This document shows positions 14,001 through 26,700 of a stretch of 64,000 bases of DNA, one piece after another (position 1 is the first letter of the stretch; every line of letters begins with the position of its first letter). This stretch comes from Whitmania pigra (lineage: Eukaryota; Annelida; Clitellata; Hirudinida; Haemopidae): NCBI GenBank assembly GCA_021613335.1, contig JAJTWR010000159.1:2746001-2810000 (forward strand), written 5' to 3'. Under the pieces are notes generated by a model. The model saw nothing but the letters and a program-made list of their open reading frames with translations. It searched no databases and was not told the origin of the DNA. A program made the position numbers and the translations under genes.

Positions 14001-16875
14001 TCTACCTTCGGTTCAATGGTCACTCTGCCAATCTTAGTGCTTCCTATGTTCATTTTGTGGAAAGGAATTTGTTCGTAAATTCCTTCTTCGGTGAGTAAGG
14101 ACCCAGTAGCAGCAGCAGCAGCAGGAATCATGTCGTAAATATTTTCATCCCTACGAATGTGGAGCGGTGTCTTCAATTTGTCATCCAGGGCAAAGGTCAC
14201 ACCAGACGATGGCTGACCCTTGAACCGAGCTAGATCGACGGGATCTCCCTCTTCGATGATACTTTTATAGGAAGGCGGAGGCACTTTTGGAAACGACTGG
14301 GTAGTTTCTCTGGAGATCTTCATCTGATTCGAAGGAAATTTTGCACTGTCAACGTTTTGTTGTTCCGACGACATCGTTCTTTTGTATTCTGGATTTGTAT
14401 CGATTGTCAAGGGCTCGAATGAATTGTTCGATGTTCTTCCGCTCGTGTGCCTTGGAGCGGCTATCGGGGTCTGAGAGTCGACAAATGTTGTTGGAGTGAC
14501 GACGTTGACGAGCTTTTTGTCGGGAAACACAAAATGCTGGGGAGTCTGACGAGAATCGAAGGTCATGGCAGGAAAATATGTCGATTGGTTGTTTGAGATG
14601 TTCTGATGTCGCACATTGAAATCCAAAGCAGACGAACCACTAGGTAAGAAGACGACGTTCGGCGATTCATGCGTGGTTTTGTTCTGAATAATTGCTTGGG
14701 TCGATGAAGAACCTTTCAATGACTCAGAAGCTGGAGATTGGATGGAAGAGACACCAGAGTCGGGTGATAAAGTACCTGCATCTCCGACCTTTTGAACGCC
14801 ACCTGCAGCACGGCTGTAGAGAATTAAGGGATCCTTAGAAAAGAAGGTCTGGTAATTGGAACTTCCCAAGTCGTTCGAAGCGCACTCCTGTTGCGAAGTG
14901 CATTTAACTGGGTCCGACAAGAGCATGTCTTTGGAATTCTCTGAGCCTCTGTTTACTTCCACAGAGGGTGCGACGTTTACCCCAGTGACAAATGAATACT
15001 TTGATTGTTCATTCTTCTCAGAATTTGTTCCTCCTTCACCAATGAGTTGCTTCATGGCATTGTTCAGAATCTCGTCCAAAACATCAGGGTTTTCGTTCAG
15101 TTTCGGTTTAGGCAATATCCCGTTCAATTTCTGCAATGATTTTGAATTTTTAGATAAATGCTATTAATTTTATTTTATTCAATGCATCGTTAAGTGATCT
15201 CACATCTTGTTGAATAGCCTGGCGGCCTCTCAATAGTTGTTCGGAAAAATTCTGAAATGAATGAATGAACGAATGAATGAATGAATGAAATGGCTAATTC
15301 GTTTGTCGAAGAGTTGTTTTGTTCTGTTCTAACAAACCTGTTCTTGCGAGAATTTGTTTCTTTGAAATGGAGCAGGAATCTTATCGGAGAAACTGGCACT
15401 GATGGGCTGTTTGTGTGAAGCAGTTGTGTCTGTTGGTCTGACGTGGAGTCCTGTGAGGTTCGTTTGAACATCAGCAACGTCGACGTGATTTCCAACACTC
15501 CCTTGAGAAAACTCGGGGCCAGTTCTTTGAATTATGGCAGCGTTTTTCAACGAAAGATTCTTGTGCATCGTGCTTTCGTAATCCAGCGCATAAGCAGAGT
15601 TGTTATTCGGAGTGACAGTGACGCAATAACCAGAAGACTTTAACTTGTTCGACGACGGTGACGGGGCTTTCTGCTGGTCTGATGACGAAGTGACCTTCAG
15701 GGATTCTCCCCCCGATAAAGACGACTGAACGGATTTCAAGTTCACGGGGTTTGCTGGTACCTCGGTTTGTGTGAAATTCAAGACGACGCAGTCATTGGAA
15801 GTGTGGCGTGCAGTGGTCAGCGACGGGTTGCCATCGTCTGTCGGTGTTATGGCGACAACTTTAAGACTCGGAGAGATGTTTATTATTGCTCTCGGAGAGG
15901 AACCGCTTTTGACCGAAGAAGTTGGACTCTGATTTGAAAACGAATTTGATCGGATCTCCTCGCAGGACTGATGAGATTTTATTTGAAACGAGTTGTTAGG
16001 AGAAGCTGTGACCACGTCGATGGAAGGCTTCTGCTTGAGTTTCACGGATTGAGTCGAGCTGCTGATGAGAGATTTTCTGAAAGGAGATTCTTCTGACGGA
16101 CACTGAGCTGTCTGGTTCTTGGTCTGAGAAAGTGGAGAGTGGTCACGAGACTTGGATCGAAACAAACGACTGAGGAAGGATCGACAGTGTTGTCCCAGCG
16201 ACTTCTTCCTCTTCGTCACATCAGAGGGACTCTTTCCTTGACCTTGAAAAAAGTAAAGAAACGAGACTTAAAATTTCATCGGCACTAAAAGTAAAACTTT
16301 ATCAGTTATCAAAAGATTTTCATCTCCAATCTGATAAACTCGGAGACTATTTACGCTGGCTGGGATTGCGCGATAAGACTCATAAGACTCATGCAGGATA
16401 AAAACTCATCTCGGCCACCGATGCAAATCATGCAGATGAGTCATGCTCGTGGAATGTAATTAAGGAAGAGGTGAAGTTCATTAAAAGTGAAATCTTCCAC
16501 AAAATCTGCGTTCAACGAGCAACAACTGCAGTTTCAGCAGCAGACCCTTCCGCTGAATGCTCCAAGAAGCAAAAAGTCTTCGCAATGCTTCCGAACTCTC
16601 TCTCTTTCTGCCTCTCTCTCCTCGGCTCACGATCTCCTTTTTAAGTTTATTTTAAATGAAACTTGATGGTCGTGAACATCCGCACGAATGACCTTTAATT
16701 AGCTCTTTCAAGGGACTCAAGAATTGTACGTTTAACGTAATAAATAGATTTTTACAAAATTTAAGTGAAGTAACACACCTTTGTCGTCTGCTTTTGGGCT
16801 TCCCTTCTTTCGAAATCTTCTTTTGCTTGATCTCGAGGAACCCTCGAAGGCTTCTGAGGAAATAATTTCTCTCAT
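11005..16875 (-). CDS. SORBS: Sorbin/SH3 adaptor (CAP/vinexin/ArgBP2 family)
   Basis: Fifteen coding exons: 16779-16875, 15338-16242, 15204-15251, 13946-15130, 13732-13804, 13605-13641, 13349-13485, 13171-13238, 13010-13095, 12801-12944, 12627-12741, 12449-12559, 12194-12380, 11340-11910, 11005-11179; together 1312 aa. Residues 1-770 are Ser/Thr/Pro-rich and look disordered, with a basic start. A charged, probably helical stretch (about 775-880) follows. The C-terminal third has three SH3 domains: about 914-965 ([23 protein letters not shown]), 984-1037 ([20 protein letters not shown]) and 1256-1310 ([24 protein letters not shown]). Two SH3 close together and one after a long linker is the SORBS layout. 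The family links actin, vinculin and signalling proteins at adhesions and muscle attachments. I could not place a SoHo domain. The start ATG has an in-frame TAA just upstream. Exon 13605-13641 is only 37 nt. Confidence 0.9.
13529..13577. repeat. GGT/GAT microsatellite in SORBS intron
   Basis: TGATGATGGTGG-type repeats lie in the intron between exons 13605-13641 and 13349-13485. Confidence 0.8.
15259..15289. repeat. ATGA tetranucleotide microsatellite
   Basis: About seven GAAT/ATGA units in the intron 15252-15337 of SORBS. Confidence 0.85.
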
Positions 16876-17071
16876 GTCACTCGGTTATTTTCCTCATCAT
16901 TATCATGACCAGCGTTATCATCACTATCGATATCAACATCATTATCAACATCATTATCAACATCATTATCATCATCGTCATCATCATCAAATTCATCATC
17001 GGTTAACAGTCTCACCATCAGGCAGTGATTGCACACTTTTGACTGCAGCGTGATTCTTTTCATTGGACTTG
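16876..17071 (-). other. Probable 5'UTR part of the first coding exon of SORBS
   Basis: On the minus strand an acceptor (AATCAACAG) ends at about 17072. Between it and the ATG lies a long ATG/GAT/AAC microsatellite (about 16888-16996). The in-frame stop just before the ATG keeps this segment untranslated. It gives rise to artificial poly-Asp and poly-His frames. Confidence 0.45.
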
Positions 17072-20000
17072 CTGTTGATTAGAAATTAAATTCAATAAAT
17101 TAAAATTGTCTGAGAATCCACCTTTTCAATCCAACTTTTCAATCGAACGAACTAGTGGATTTGAGACGGTTGAGAGTGTTTGCAGAACAAAACGATGAAA
17201 CGAACACTTCTAAGTGAGGAATCCCGATATTACGCAATTACTCAAATATTACGCAACCACTTCCATGCACTCTGTAAACGCGGTCAGTTGTTAGCAACTG
17301 TCGATGGAAATATTAAAATATGTAGGAAATATAATCCTTAAATGTAATTCCCAAAACTAATCCTTAAATTCTGAGTCGATATTCTTAAAATGTCGACCTC
17401 GATGATTGCGGTTTTTTCAACGAAAAAAGCAAACAGGCATTTATTATTCTCTTGGAGTCTGTTCGACAGAGACGAAGATAACAAAGTTCTCAAGTGAAAA
17501 AAACCTACGAGTCTCACAAAGTCTCTGTTCGTTGAACTGTTTTTGTCGAAGTTATTTTTAAGTCCGATTATAAGACACTCGATTATTATTCACCAACTTT
17601 TACTTCAGATTATTCGATATTTGATTGTTGATCTTTTAAAGTTTTATTTCTTCAAGCGTTTAATGCATCGATGGAACTCAGGAGAGTATTAGAATTAAGC
17701 TGTGTGATAGCCGTATGATGTACAATGTAACTACAATGATGTCATCGCAACCATAATATTATTAACTGGTGTAACTACATACGTATCTATAATTTTTACT
17801 GTTACAACAACGTTAACACTATCTTTGTCGTAAAACACTGCAACAATGAAGATCTTAAACAACTGAATTGCGTTTGTCAATTTTCCTCGTCGATATTATC
17901 ATTAATTACCAGTTCATTTATTATTAATAAAAAGTGACTTTATGAACATTGTTGTTATTTCGGTACAGCAATGAAAATGTAGGCATGATGATAATCGTGG
18001 CGTAATTGTAGCGAGTAATGCGTTAACGAGGATCCTCGTGCAGAAAATGTTCGCCTCCCCGTCATATTTTATCTCTCCGTTCACTTCGACCGCAAACGTT
18101 TCAAAATGGAATAATGAGGGATAATCTCTCGACGTGTCATCATCATCATTATCGTCGTCGTCGTCATCATCATCAACATCATCGTCAACGCTATGGAAGT
18201 ACAACTCTTCCTTAAATAGAAGTCATGTTTATGAGTTGCATAGCATGAGTTCCAATGTAGGTTTCAAATGTCTTTCAAGTGTCAACAGGTCCTACGCTTC
18301 CGATTTGTAGGACGCGAAATTTCTCCGACGTAAACAAAGTTATGATATTAAATATCGCTTGTTATTGTATTCAATTTCAACTCTCAGAATTTTAGCTTCT
18401 GAGTTTTTTCCATGAAAATTAAATTTATAAATCTGTTAAAAATGGGCATTTCAAAATGACGAACTTAAACAAATGTGAATTTACTTTGCAACAAACCTCG
18501 CAAAAAGACGTGTTATTCTAAATTTCATTATTTAATCGGACAACATTCATATTTTATTTAATGCGTAGTTCGGGGCAGACAAACAAAAAAATGGCAACAA
18601 ACCTTTTATGCTCTTTCGTCTCATCCATCACCATGGTGATCTCAGAATTTCACCTTAAAATAATCATGACGGAGTAGTGAAAGCAACGAAGATAATAACA
18701 TTTATTACGATGAGGATCCTGCAATCAACTACAACGCTCTGTTCTGTTTGCAGATGGAGCAAAAATAATTGGAAAGATACCGCAGCAAGACTTCTGAGTT
18801 GTGAGTATATTTTTAAGCGATCATAGAGCTGACCGTGCAGTCTGCTATTTAGTTCTCCAGTCGTTAATGCATTCATTAGAAGTCATCAATTGCTCTCCCG
18901 GCTTCAGTAGCTACTGTTTCCCGAGTTGCATTTAATTGGTCACGGAAATGTTTGCGGAAAAACGAAAGTGGATCTCATCCCTTTTCTAGGGTTGAGAAGT
19001 GACTCAGAAGAAGAAAAAAAGTTCAAACTCACCTTTGCAGTCTCGTGCAATCCAGGAAGGTAGAAGGGCTTTCAAAGACCAAAAAATGTTCATCGAATAT
19101 CTTAAATCAGTGTCCGATATTTAAGTGTTCTCACATGTTGGAAATGCACTCATAGAGTCTTATCCATCCATCTACCTGACGTGCAGGTTTTAACCGCACA
19201 ACTGCAGAAGATAGCTGTGCGAACGTGAGGCTGCACCGAACTTTTCCTGGTCGTTGCAACTCGAAAACGACCACCGAATTTTATTCAATCTCTTTTCAAC
19301 GGTGTCAACTTAATTCTTCAGATAGAATCTGGCAATTAATTGTTTTAACTTGAGAATTAATTGTTTTAACTTAAGAAACCTTGAGAATCGGTTTAACTTT
19401 TTTCTTTTAGCAAACATTCGAAAATGCTGGCTGTCTTTAAATGTGGCACCTGAGCGTTCAACCTACAATCAGACAGATCGTGCATAGTTGATTGTCTGCT
19501 TGCAAAATGACTTCTCGAACACATCGATCTTCCGAGTCTGTGACAATTTCGTGCTTCAAAAAGAAGACTTAATTACATATAATTTCCTTCTTAATGAAAC
19601 GCAACTTTTGTCGTAATTACGGTTTTCACTTATTTGTAGTTTTCACGAAAAGCCAACTTGTAGTACTTTTAGAACATTTACGATGTACAAAGATCAAAAG
19701 CAATCTAAAAAGAGAGCACGAATGATTTTAACATGTTCAGGTTATATAACTATTTTCGGGCATTAAGTAGTTCTGGCCTATCAAATGTCTCAGGCTTATT
19801 CAATATTTCATTTTTTTTTTTACTTTACTCGAATTTTGTATAAAAACACCAAAAAAAACTATGGCAAAACATTTGATCCACTTTCCGAACTGTGGTGGAG
19901 TTCATTTCTAAAGTCAAGTTGTAGAATGTCAAAGATGTTCGTCTGATGACTCGTAATGAGAATTTAATTGAATCTCCCAATGTGTCCTTGAACTTTTATT

Positions 20001-21935
20001 CATGAATTTGACTCGTAAGCCTGAATTTAAGTCTGAATGTAAACAAAGCGTCCTTGGATAATTCAGTGCTCTGGCAGTTCATTTGAACAAGGTAATAACC
20101 ATGTCGTACAAAAGATTTGACGTTGCATAGTTCTTCGAATTAAATCGCTTTAACAACTTTTTCGTGACGAACAACTCAACGCAATCGTTGAATTAATTGA
20201 CCCAAGCAATTGTCTTTCAATTCATCAGCTAATGTTCCATTTGCCCTTTAATAAATATTTTTGAAAATTATTATTATTTTTCTCTAGTTAAATTTTGTTG
20301 TTTTTTTTTTATTTTAATCGAAAGATGTCCTTACAATCACAAATATAATCGACTCCACACTTTGAAAGTTTCGGTGCCCTTCATAAGAACAATTTAAAGA
20401 TTTTAAAGAAATGTTTTGTAACATAACAATGATTTAGTAATAACTAAACACATTTACACATCAAACCATAGTATTACATTTTTAACAATTAATGGCTCAT
20501 TTACTGAAGGACCTCTATCGTGATTTTTAAAACCTAAGAAAAATAATTCAACTCTTTCTTAATTTAATTTATTTATTTCAATAATTTACGGCTTTGACAA
20601 AACTGTTAGTAGCCGTGGCCTCCTAAATCCGTAAGTGGTTCCCGCGTTCCTGCATTTAATTGTTCCAAAAGTGGTTATTACACAGATACAAGTCTTCTTA
20701 ACAGCTATAAATAATTGTTATGTTGTGTTATGTTGTGTTACTGCAGACTTATTGAGGCGCATCGTCCTAATCATCTGAAAATGAAATGGTCGTTAATAAT
20801 AGTAATAACCAACCAACGAGTTATCAAGGATAAACCTATAACTTAAATTATATCATACAACGTGTTATTATAAGTTATATCCTCATATAACTTAATCTTT
20901 ATAACATGCAACAATATTAATGTGGTTATAAAAAATCTAAAAATTCCTAAGTCAGGAGTTCTGTCACCTGCGATAGGTTATAATTAAAATTGAAATTAAA
21001 AATAATTAAAACCAATACTAATAATATTAACATCTAACTTTCTCTATTGCCATGTCGCTCGGCCAAAGCTATGAAATTTAGTTACCGATTATAGTTATAG
21101 TCGTCAATAAAAATGTTTTTGCAATAACACGTTGTGACCAAACTTCGTTACCTAACGTTTTTACAGCTTCAGTCCAGCAACAGCGCAATAGAGAAAGTTA
21201 TATATCTTCGTTTTTTTACCGACGAATACTAAATTGTGGCTCTCAAAAAACTTTCAAAGCACTGATCGATAATCAATTAATTTCTTCACTGACGTCAAAA
21301 AGCATCCTACATCTGTTCGGGCTTAGAACGACCCATTTTTCGGTCCGAGCCAAATGGAAATTGAAAACTCAGGAAATAAACATCATTCAGTGTTTCGACA
21401 TGAGATGAATTTTTCATCGAAAATCTGAAGGCACGCGCGGCCATCTTAATCTTTCAACAGCTTTTATTAACCTACCTTCCTGTCATAACACGGCCATGCA
21501 GTCTCTACAGCTTTCAATTACACGCTAGAAGGCGAAGAAATCCTCCCGAAATTCTGAAAAATTGCAGATTTATGTGCGCGTCAAAAACTTCATTTCGAAA
21601 ACTCAACCACTCGTCAGCACGATATTGATTATTCGTTGAGAACGAAAAGCGAACTCCTACGGTTAAGGAAAAAAAATTAAAGCTAAAAAGGCAATCGGAA
21701 GAGTTCTCCGGAACAATTTGCGACACGCTTAAAAATAAAGAAATTAATAATAATAACGATAAACAAGACAGGCAAGCATTTCGCTATGCCTGGCACTTCC
21801 ACGCGCGATCGGGCTAATCAAAGAAGTTAAAAATGTCGACTCGAACCTACTCCTAGTTCGAAAGTCGTTAGCAAAAGGTTGCAAGTGGCCGACTAATCGG
21901 AAACAGCAACAGTTCGTGGTGCTCTTCTACCAAAG
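17072..21935. other. Gene-poor stretch upstream of SORBS
   Basis: No coding exon was found. On the minus strand a strong donor (CTGCAAAG then GTGAGT) ends a possible SORBS 5'UTR exon at about 19033. A TCA/TCG microsatellite lies at 18136-18186. The rest is AT-rich DNA with many stops in all frames. Confidence 0.5.
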
Positions 21936-22933
21936 ATGTTCTTCAAAGATGCGGATGTTGGGAAGGTCGGAACATCAAAGGAAGTTTGTCATCGGTCGGA
22001 GGACATCGAACTTCAATCATCGTCCCCCCTTCATGGAAGCCAGTTCAGCCGGTCAGTAGGAAGCCTAACGAAGAGTTCACAAAGAGGTTCACCTTGCCCG
22101 TCATCTCCTTGGCCTTTCCTTTTAAATTGGAAGCTTTTATTATTTGCGCTTTTTATTTGTGTTATAATTTACTCTTGTATTTATACTTTATTTGCTTATC
22201 AACGATAAAATGTATTGTTATCATTCGATCGGTGGAATTTAGATAATTTTAATGTTATCGCTGTCTTGAGGAATAATACTGCAATATCATAGTCAATGCC
22301 GTTGATGCTATCGATGTGATTATTCCGATCCTAACTTAGGAAGGTGAATAATATTTCTTAAAACCTTCAAGGTGGGAGGTTCGTGGGTTGACCCGAAAGA
22401 CAAACATATTAAACATGAGGGACTTGTTTCTATCAGAGCACCGCTTGATGTAATTAATGCTCTCCTTGATTTATACAGTTGGTGGTCGACATCACAAGAG
22501 TTTCATTCCAGCCCAACCCGGAATGTCCGGAAGAAACGCCACGCTGGATGGAGACCAACAACGCCGTCTTCCGCCCGAGATGTTTTGATGTTTTGATCTC
22601 TCCTGAAGGAATATCTGGAAATGCATCTTTCTTTCCATACGCAATTTGGCTCATCAAGGTGGTTCAAAGCCTTAAAAATGCATCTTATTCATTTCCAATG
22701 AATGTTACATCTATCATTTTGCATACTTCTTCTGAAACTGCGTGCTTCTTATCCAGCTAGAGGGCGGAAGTTCTCATTCTTCATTGGACGAACGACTCGA
22801 AACTGACATCCTTGACTCCGCCTCCGTCGTTTTCATCAACATCATTAAGCGCTGGATGAGCTACGTCTTAAGGATTTTTGTTCAGCCACGAGAAGAAAAT
22901 AATGAAAAGTTTCAACTTAAGGATCGCCACTGA
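21936..22933 (+). CDS. Unrecognised small membrane-protein gene
   Basis: Proposed exons: 21936-22160, 22372-22425, 22479-22658, 22757-22933, giving about 211 aa. The last two joins are solid: acceptor ATACAG before 22479, donor AAG/GTGGTT after 22658 and acceptor ATCCAG before 22757, all phase 0. The first exon encodes a Ser-rich N-terminus and then a hydrophobic segment (LLNWKLLLFALFIC), suggesting a type II or signal-anchor protein. The later part has a compact, conserved-looking block with three cysteines (PNPECPEETPRW, RPRCFDVLISPEG, GNASFFPYA). The donors after exons 1 and 2 are weak. Ending exon 2 at 22449 would leave an intron of 29 bp, which is too short, so I prefer 22425. Alternatively the first ORF (21936-22208) is a separate 90-aa tail-anchored protein. 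A poly(A) signal is at 22994-22999. No family was recognised. Confidence 0.4.
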
Positions 22934-23745
22934 CATATTAGGTATGTTCATCTTTTATTATTCTTTTATTATTTTATTTTATTTTGTTTCAATAATAAAA
23001 GAAGGTTCATTGGGAAACATTTTCTGCTTTCCGTAAGGTGTCTGAGTAAATTTAAACGGGTTGGCGGTATTGAAGTTTTCCTCGGCAACAGGACGTTCCT
23101 GGTACAGATGCTAATGTTTTGAACTTTCAATATCCATCACTCTCCAGCATGTCTTTCATCTTCTCATCACGTGGTGGCATTGTTCCTGTTGGATTTTAAT
23201 TTTTTTTCCACGTAATTAAACGTATTCACGTTCAGACTGTGCTGTGCATTTATTTTTATCTCATCACATTCGATTGAATTTCATTTTACTTTTTTTTTTA
23301 TGAAAACGAGTCAATTATGAGAGCTTGAATTTAAAATTTATGCACATTAAATTGGAAATCCATTGGAAAAGGGAAGATCAGTCGCAAGACATTTTGCCGG
23401 CTTCCGTTATAAGTTGCAGATGCAGGCAACTCTACAAAATTTTGCGGTTAAAGTGAGGGCAGAAGTTTAAAGTTGCTTGTTGAGAAAGAATCGCTCGACC
23501 GGTGCTAACCAGGGAAGAGATTGAAGTTCATTCCGATTGGAAGGAGCATTCGGAAGAATTCTGACTACTTGAGATTTACAAGTCTCCAATTCAACTAATA
23601 TTCATTTATTATCAAGTTTATCAATTGTAGGCTAACGTGTTCTCATTAGAAAAAATAAAAAATAACTGATGTTACATTCGCTAACGGATGTCTTCTTGAA
23701 ATGTTTCAGAACTGAAAGAGTATCCTTGAAGAACACCGAATAATC

Positions 23746-26700
23746 ATGTCGTCCACTGACGCGTTCAACGCCTCCTCCTTGTCGGGACTCGTGACAAGTG
23801 ACGCAAACAATCGATGGAATGAATTTTCTTGGTCCATGTTCAACGCCTCGTATCAACCCCACAGATTTCCTTCCGCGCAATCAGTGAACACTCCCAGTGG
23901 TATTTTCCCAAATTATACTTCATCGACCAATTATGAGGAGTTCATTCAGTCTTCAGTGTCCACTCAAGGACAAGCAGTTTCCAACCAAATCACTGATTCT
24001 TCATCCTTTCGCGGTGAGTCAAAAGAAAAGCTGCACGTTTCTGCAAGTGATAGGATGGACTCAATGAAGCGAAGCGAGTCGACGGTCGATTACGTCGAGG
24101 ATTGCGAAGGAACCAGCGATTTGAGCGTCGATGACGACGCCATGAGGCACAAGAAAAACTTCCAGCAGCAACTTCAGCATTTCACGGAAGCTCCTTCTCA
24201 ATCTAACAAAAATATCGTCGATGATGCAGCCGGTGAGAAAGGTTGGTCAATTCTCTTCACCGAAATGATACCAAAATGCTTAGAATAATTTTTTTTAACA
24301 CGATTGACGTCAGTAATCAATTGAGCCAAGCTTAAAGTCTTAATTTATCCTATCATTATTTTAGTATCAAAACAGTAAAAGGCCCAATTTTGCATTTTGA
24401 AATGTTAAAGGACATTACTTCAACATTTCAATAATACTTTATCGGAGGACAGCATTACTAAGATAATATTCATATTCGTCATATATAATATTTCTCAATA
24501 TATAAAAATGAAACTATCCAATAAGTTTTCTAACCTCGTTATCACCTTTGAACCTTCATTTGAAGGTTTCATAAAAAGACAAAACAAATGAAAGCTATTG
24601 AGTGGTGATTAATATAGTGGCTTGATTAATATTATTGTTGTTGTTGTTATGGGATGCCATGAAAAAGTATTTATTTGAATAGAAACTTAACTCTGGAGAT
24701 TTGTTTGAAACAAAATCTGCTTTCATTTTTGGAACATCATTTCGCTCAGACGCCAGATATCAACGGACGATCATTTTTGTTTGTCTCACGCTATGAGCTT
24801 TAATATCGATAATATTAATTCATATTATTGGTTTATGTTGATTATTGGTGGCAAATGCGACAAGCTTCTTAGTTTTTTTGAGCGAACAAATTTGCTTTAA
24901 ATCGTAAAATAAATCGGAATTTATTTCTTCTCATTTTTCTAAATCATTCCTGGTTTAATTCACATCTGAAATGTAATTTAAATCTGTTCTCGCAAATGCA
25001 CGTCCATTCGTAGAAGTATAAAAAACCAAATGAATAATTTTTGCGAATGTTAAGTAATTTTGGCAACGTCGGATGATAAAATGATTCTATCAATTTCCTG
25101 GAGATGAGAACTGTCACCCAACAGATGTTTTCAAGCAGGGTTTGTGCCACATCTGTTGCTCCAACATTCTTCGGATGACATGAACTTTCATGGAAGATAA
25201 CATCGTTGCTTACATTGTTATCCTCTTAATGTAATTACGTACAATTCCTCCTTTGAAATATTGAGCTCGTGTATAACGCTTGTAAAATTGATTTTCTTCT
25301 CAGCCGTGTTAATCGAGTTACGGATAAAAATAATGTTAATTATCATTAATTATATGACATTTACATTCAAATAATAATAATAATAATGATAATAATGATA
25401 ATGATAATAATAGTAATAATTAATATTAATAATAAAATAAAATAAATCTAAAGCACAATATTTTGTAATTCATATTCTGTTAACTTTGTAATCTATGTTG
25501 ATTTTACTGTTAGTTAGATGTTAGTTCTTTAAAACGGCGTTGTATACAAATATCTCTTAAAAACAAAATTCTGAATTATTCTTTGGAATTCATTTTATCC
25601 GATTTAGGCATCATACATATGATATATACAAATACACACCAGATTTTCTGAACAGGACAAGTAAAGGTCCAACAGTTATTAAGACGTGGTCGTGAATCAA
25701 TATTAACACATCCCTATCAATTACATAACTTAATATAAAATAACATAAATTTGTAGTGCTTTAAGGAGACTAATGTCTGTGTGATAAACCACTCCTACTT
25801 TTTAGATCAGTATTCAAATTTCGATAGTCGTATTTTAAATACTTTCTAGCGAACCTGAAGATATTGCTTTCTCATCGAGCTCAATTCAAAGATTAATTAC
25901 TCTGTTGCTGAAGTAATTAATCTTTAGAGTACCCGTTACCTTCCTATAAAGCTTACATCCACGCCCTCTCGAGGACCTACTTTTGGTGGCCTCAAAAAAA
26001 ATGTTAATGTTTTAAATTATCTCTTCCATGTTACTTCATTTTTTATATCATCGCTCAAAGGTACGACGACTTTTAAACCTTTCGCGCATGCGAACCAAGA
26101 CTTTTTTACCCAGAATTTTTAAGTAGCCAATTTTTTGCAATTTCCATAACAAATGTGGTAGTAGGGACGTCATTTGATGGTGCAAGGGAAGCAACGCTCA
26201 TTCCCCTGACTTTAAACGATGTGCAAGAAAATGTCATCTCTGCGATTTTCTCCCTGGAAAATGCCGAAATGAATTGATAGAAAGCATCTTAATACCTTAA
26301 AATATAGTTGTTGACAATTAAAAGTAATGCTAGGTAATATTGTGACACGTAATGCAGCGTTGTGTGGAATTGTTTGATGTCATGGAACTCTGCTTCTATG
26401 CTGAAAGGGACACTCTCCAGAGGCACAATCAACGTGTGAATATTTTGACAAATATATCCAGTCGGTCCAAAAATTGCCTCGTTTGAAGCTGAAACAAAAT
26501 TAATTGCCTAAAAAATATCTGAGAGGCCATCGAAACATGTTTTCCGATTGTTTTCTCAAATTATGCTGCCATTAAGATAAGATTGAAGGCTTTGAGAATA
26601 CATAGTGTATTCTTCAGATTACTGAATTTAAGAACAATAATGACATGAAAATGGACAGTTATATATATTATTATATTATTACTTATGTTAGTTGATGAAT

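Noticed and set aside
16872..17063. Poly-Asp protein on the minus strand and the matching His-rich frame on the plus strand
   Set aside because: Both come from a trinucleotide microsatellite in the probable SORBS 5'UTR.
17914..18204. Asp-rich minus-strand frame
   Set aside because: Microsatellite-driven, with no splice or family support.
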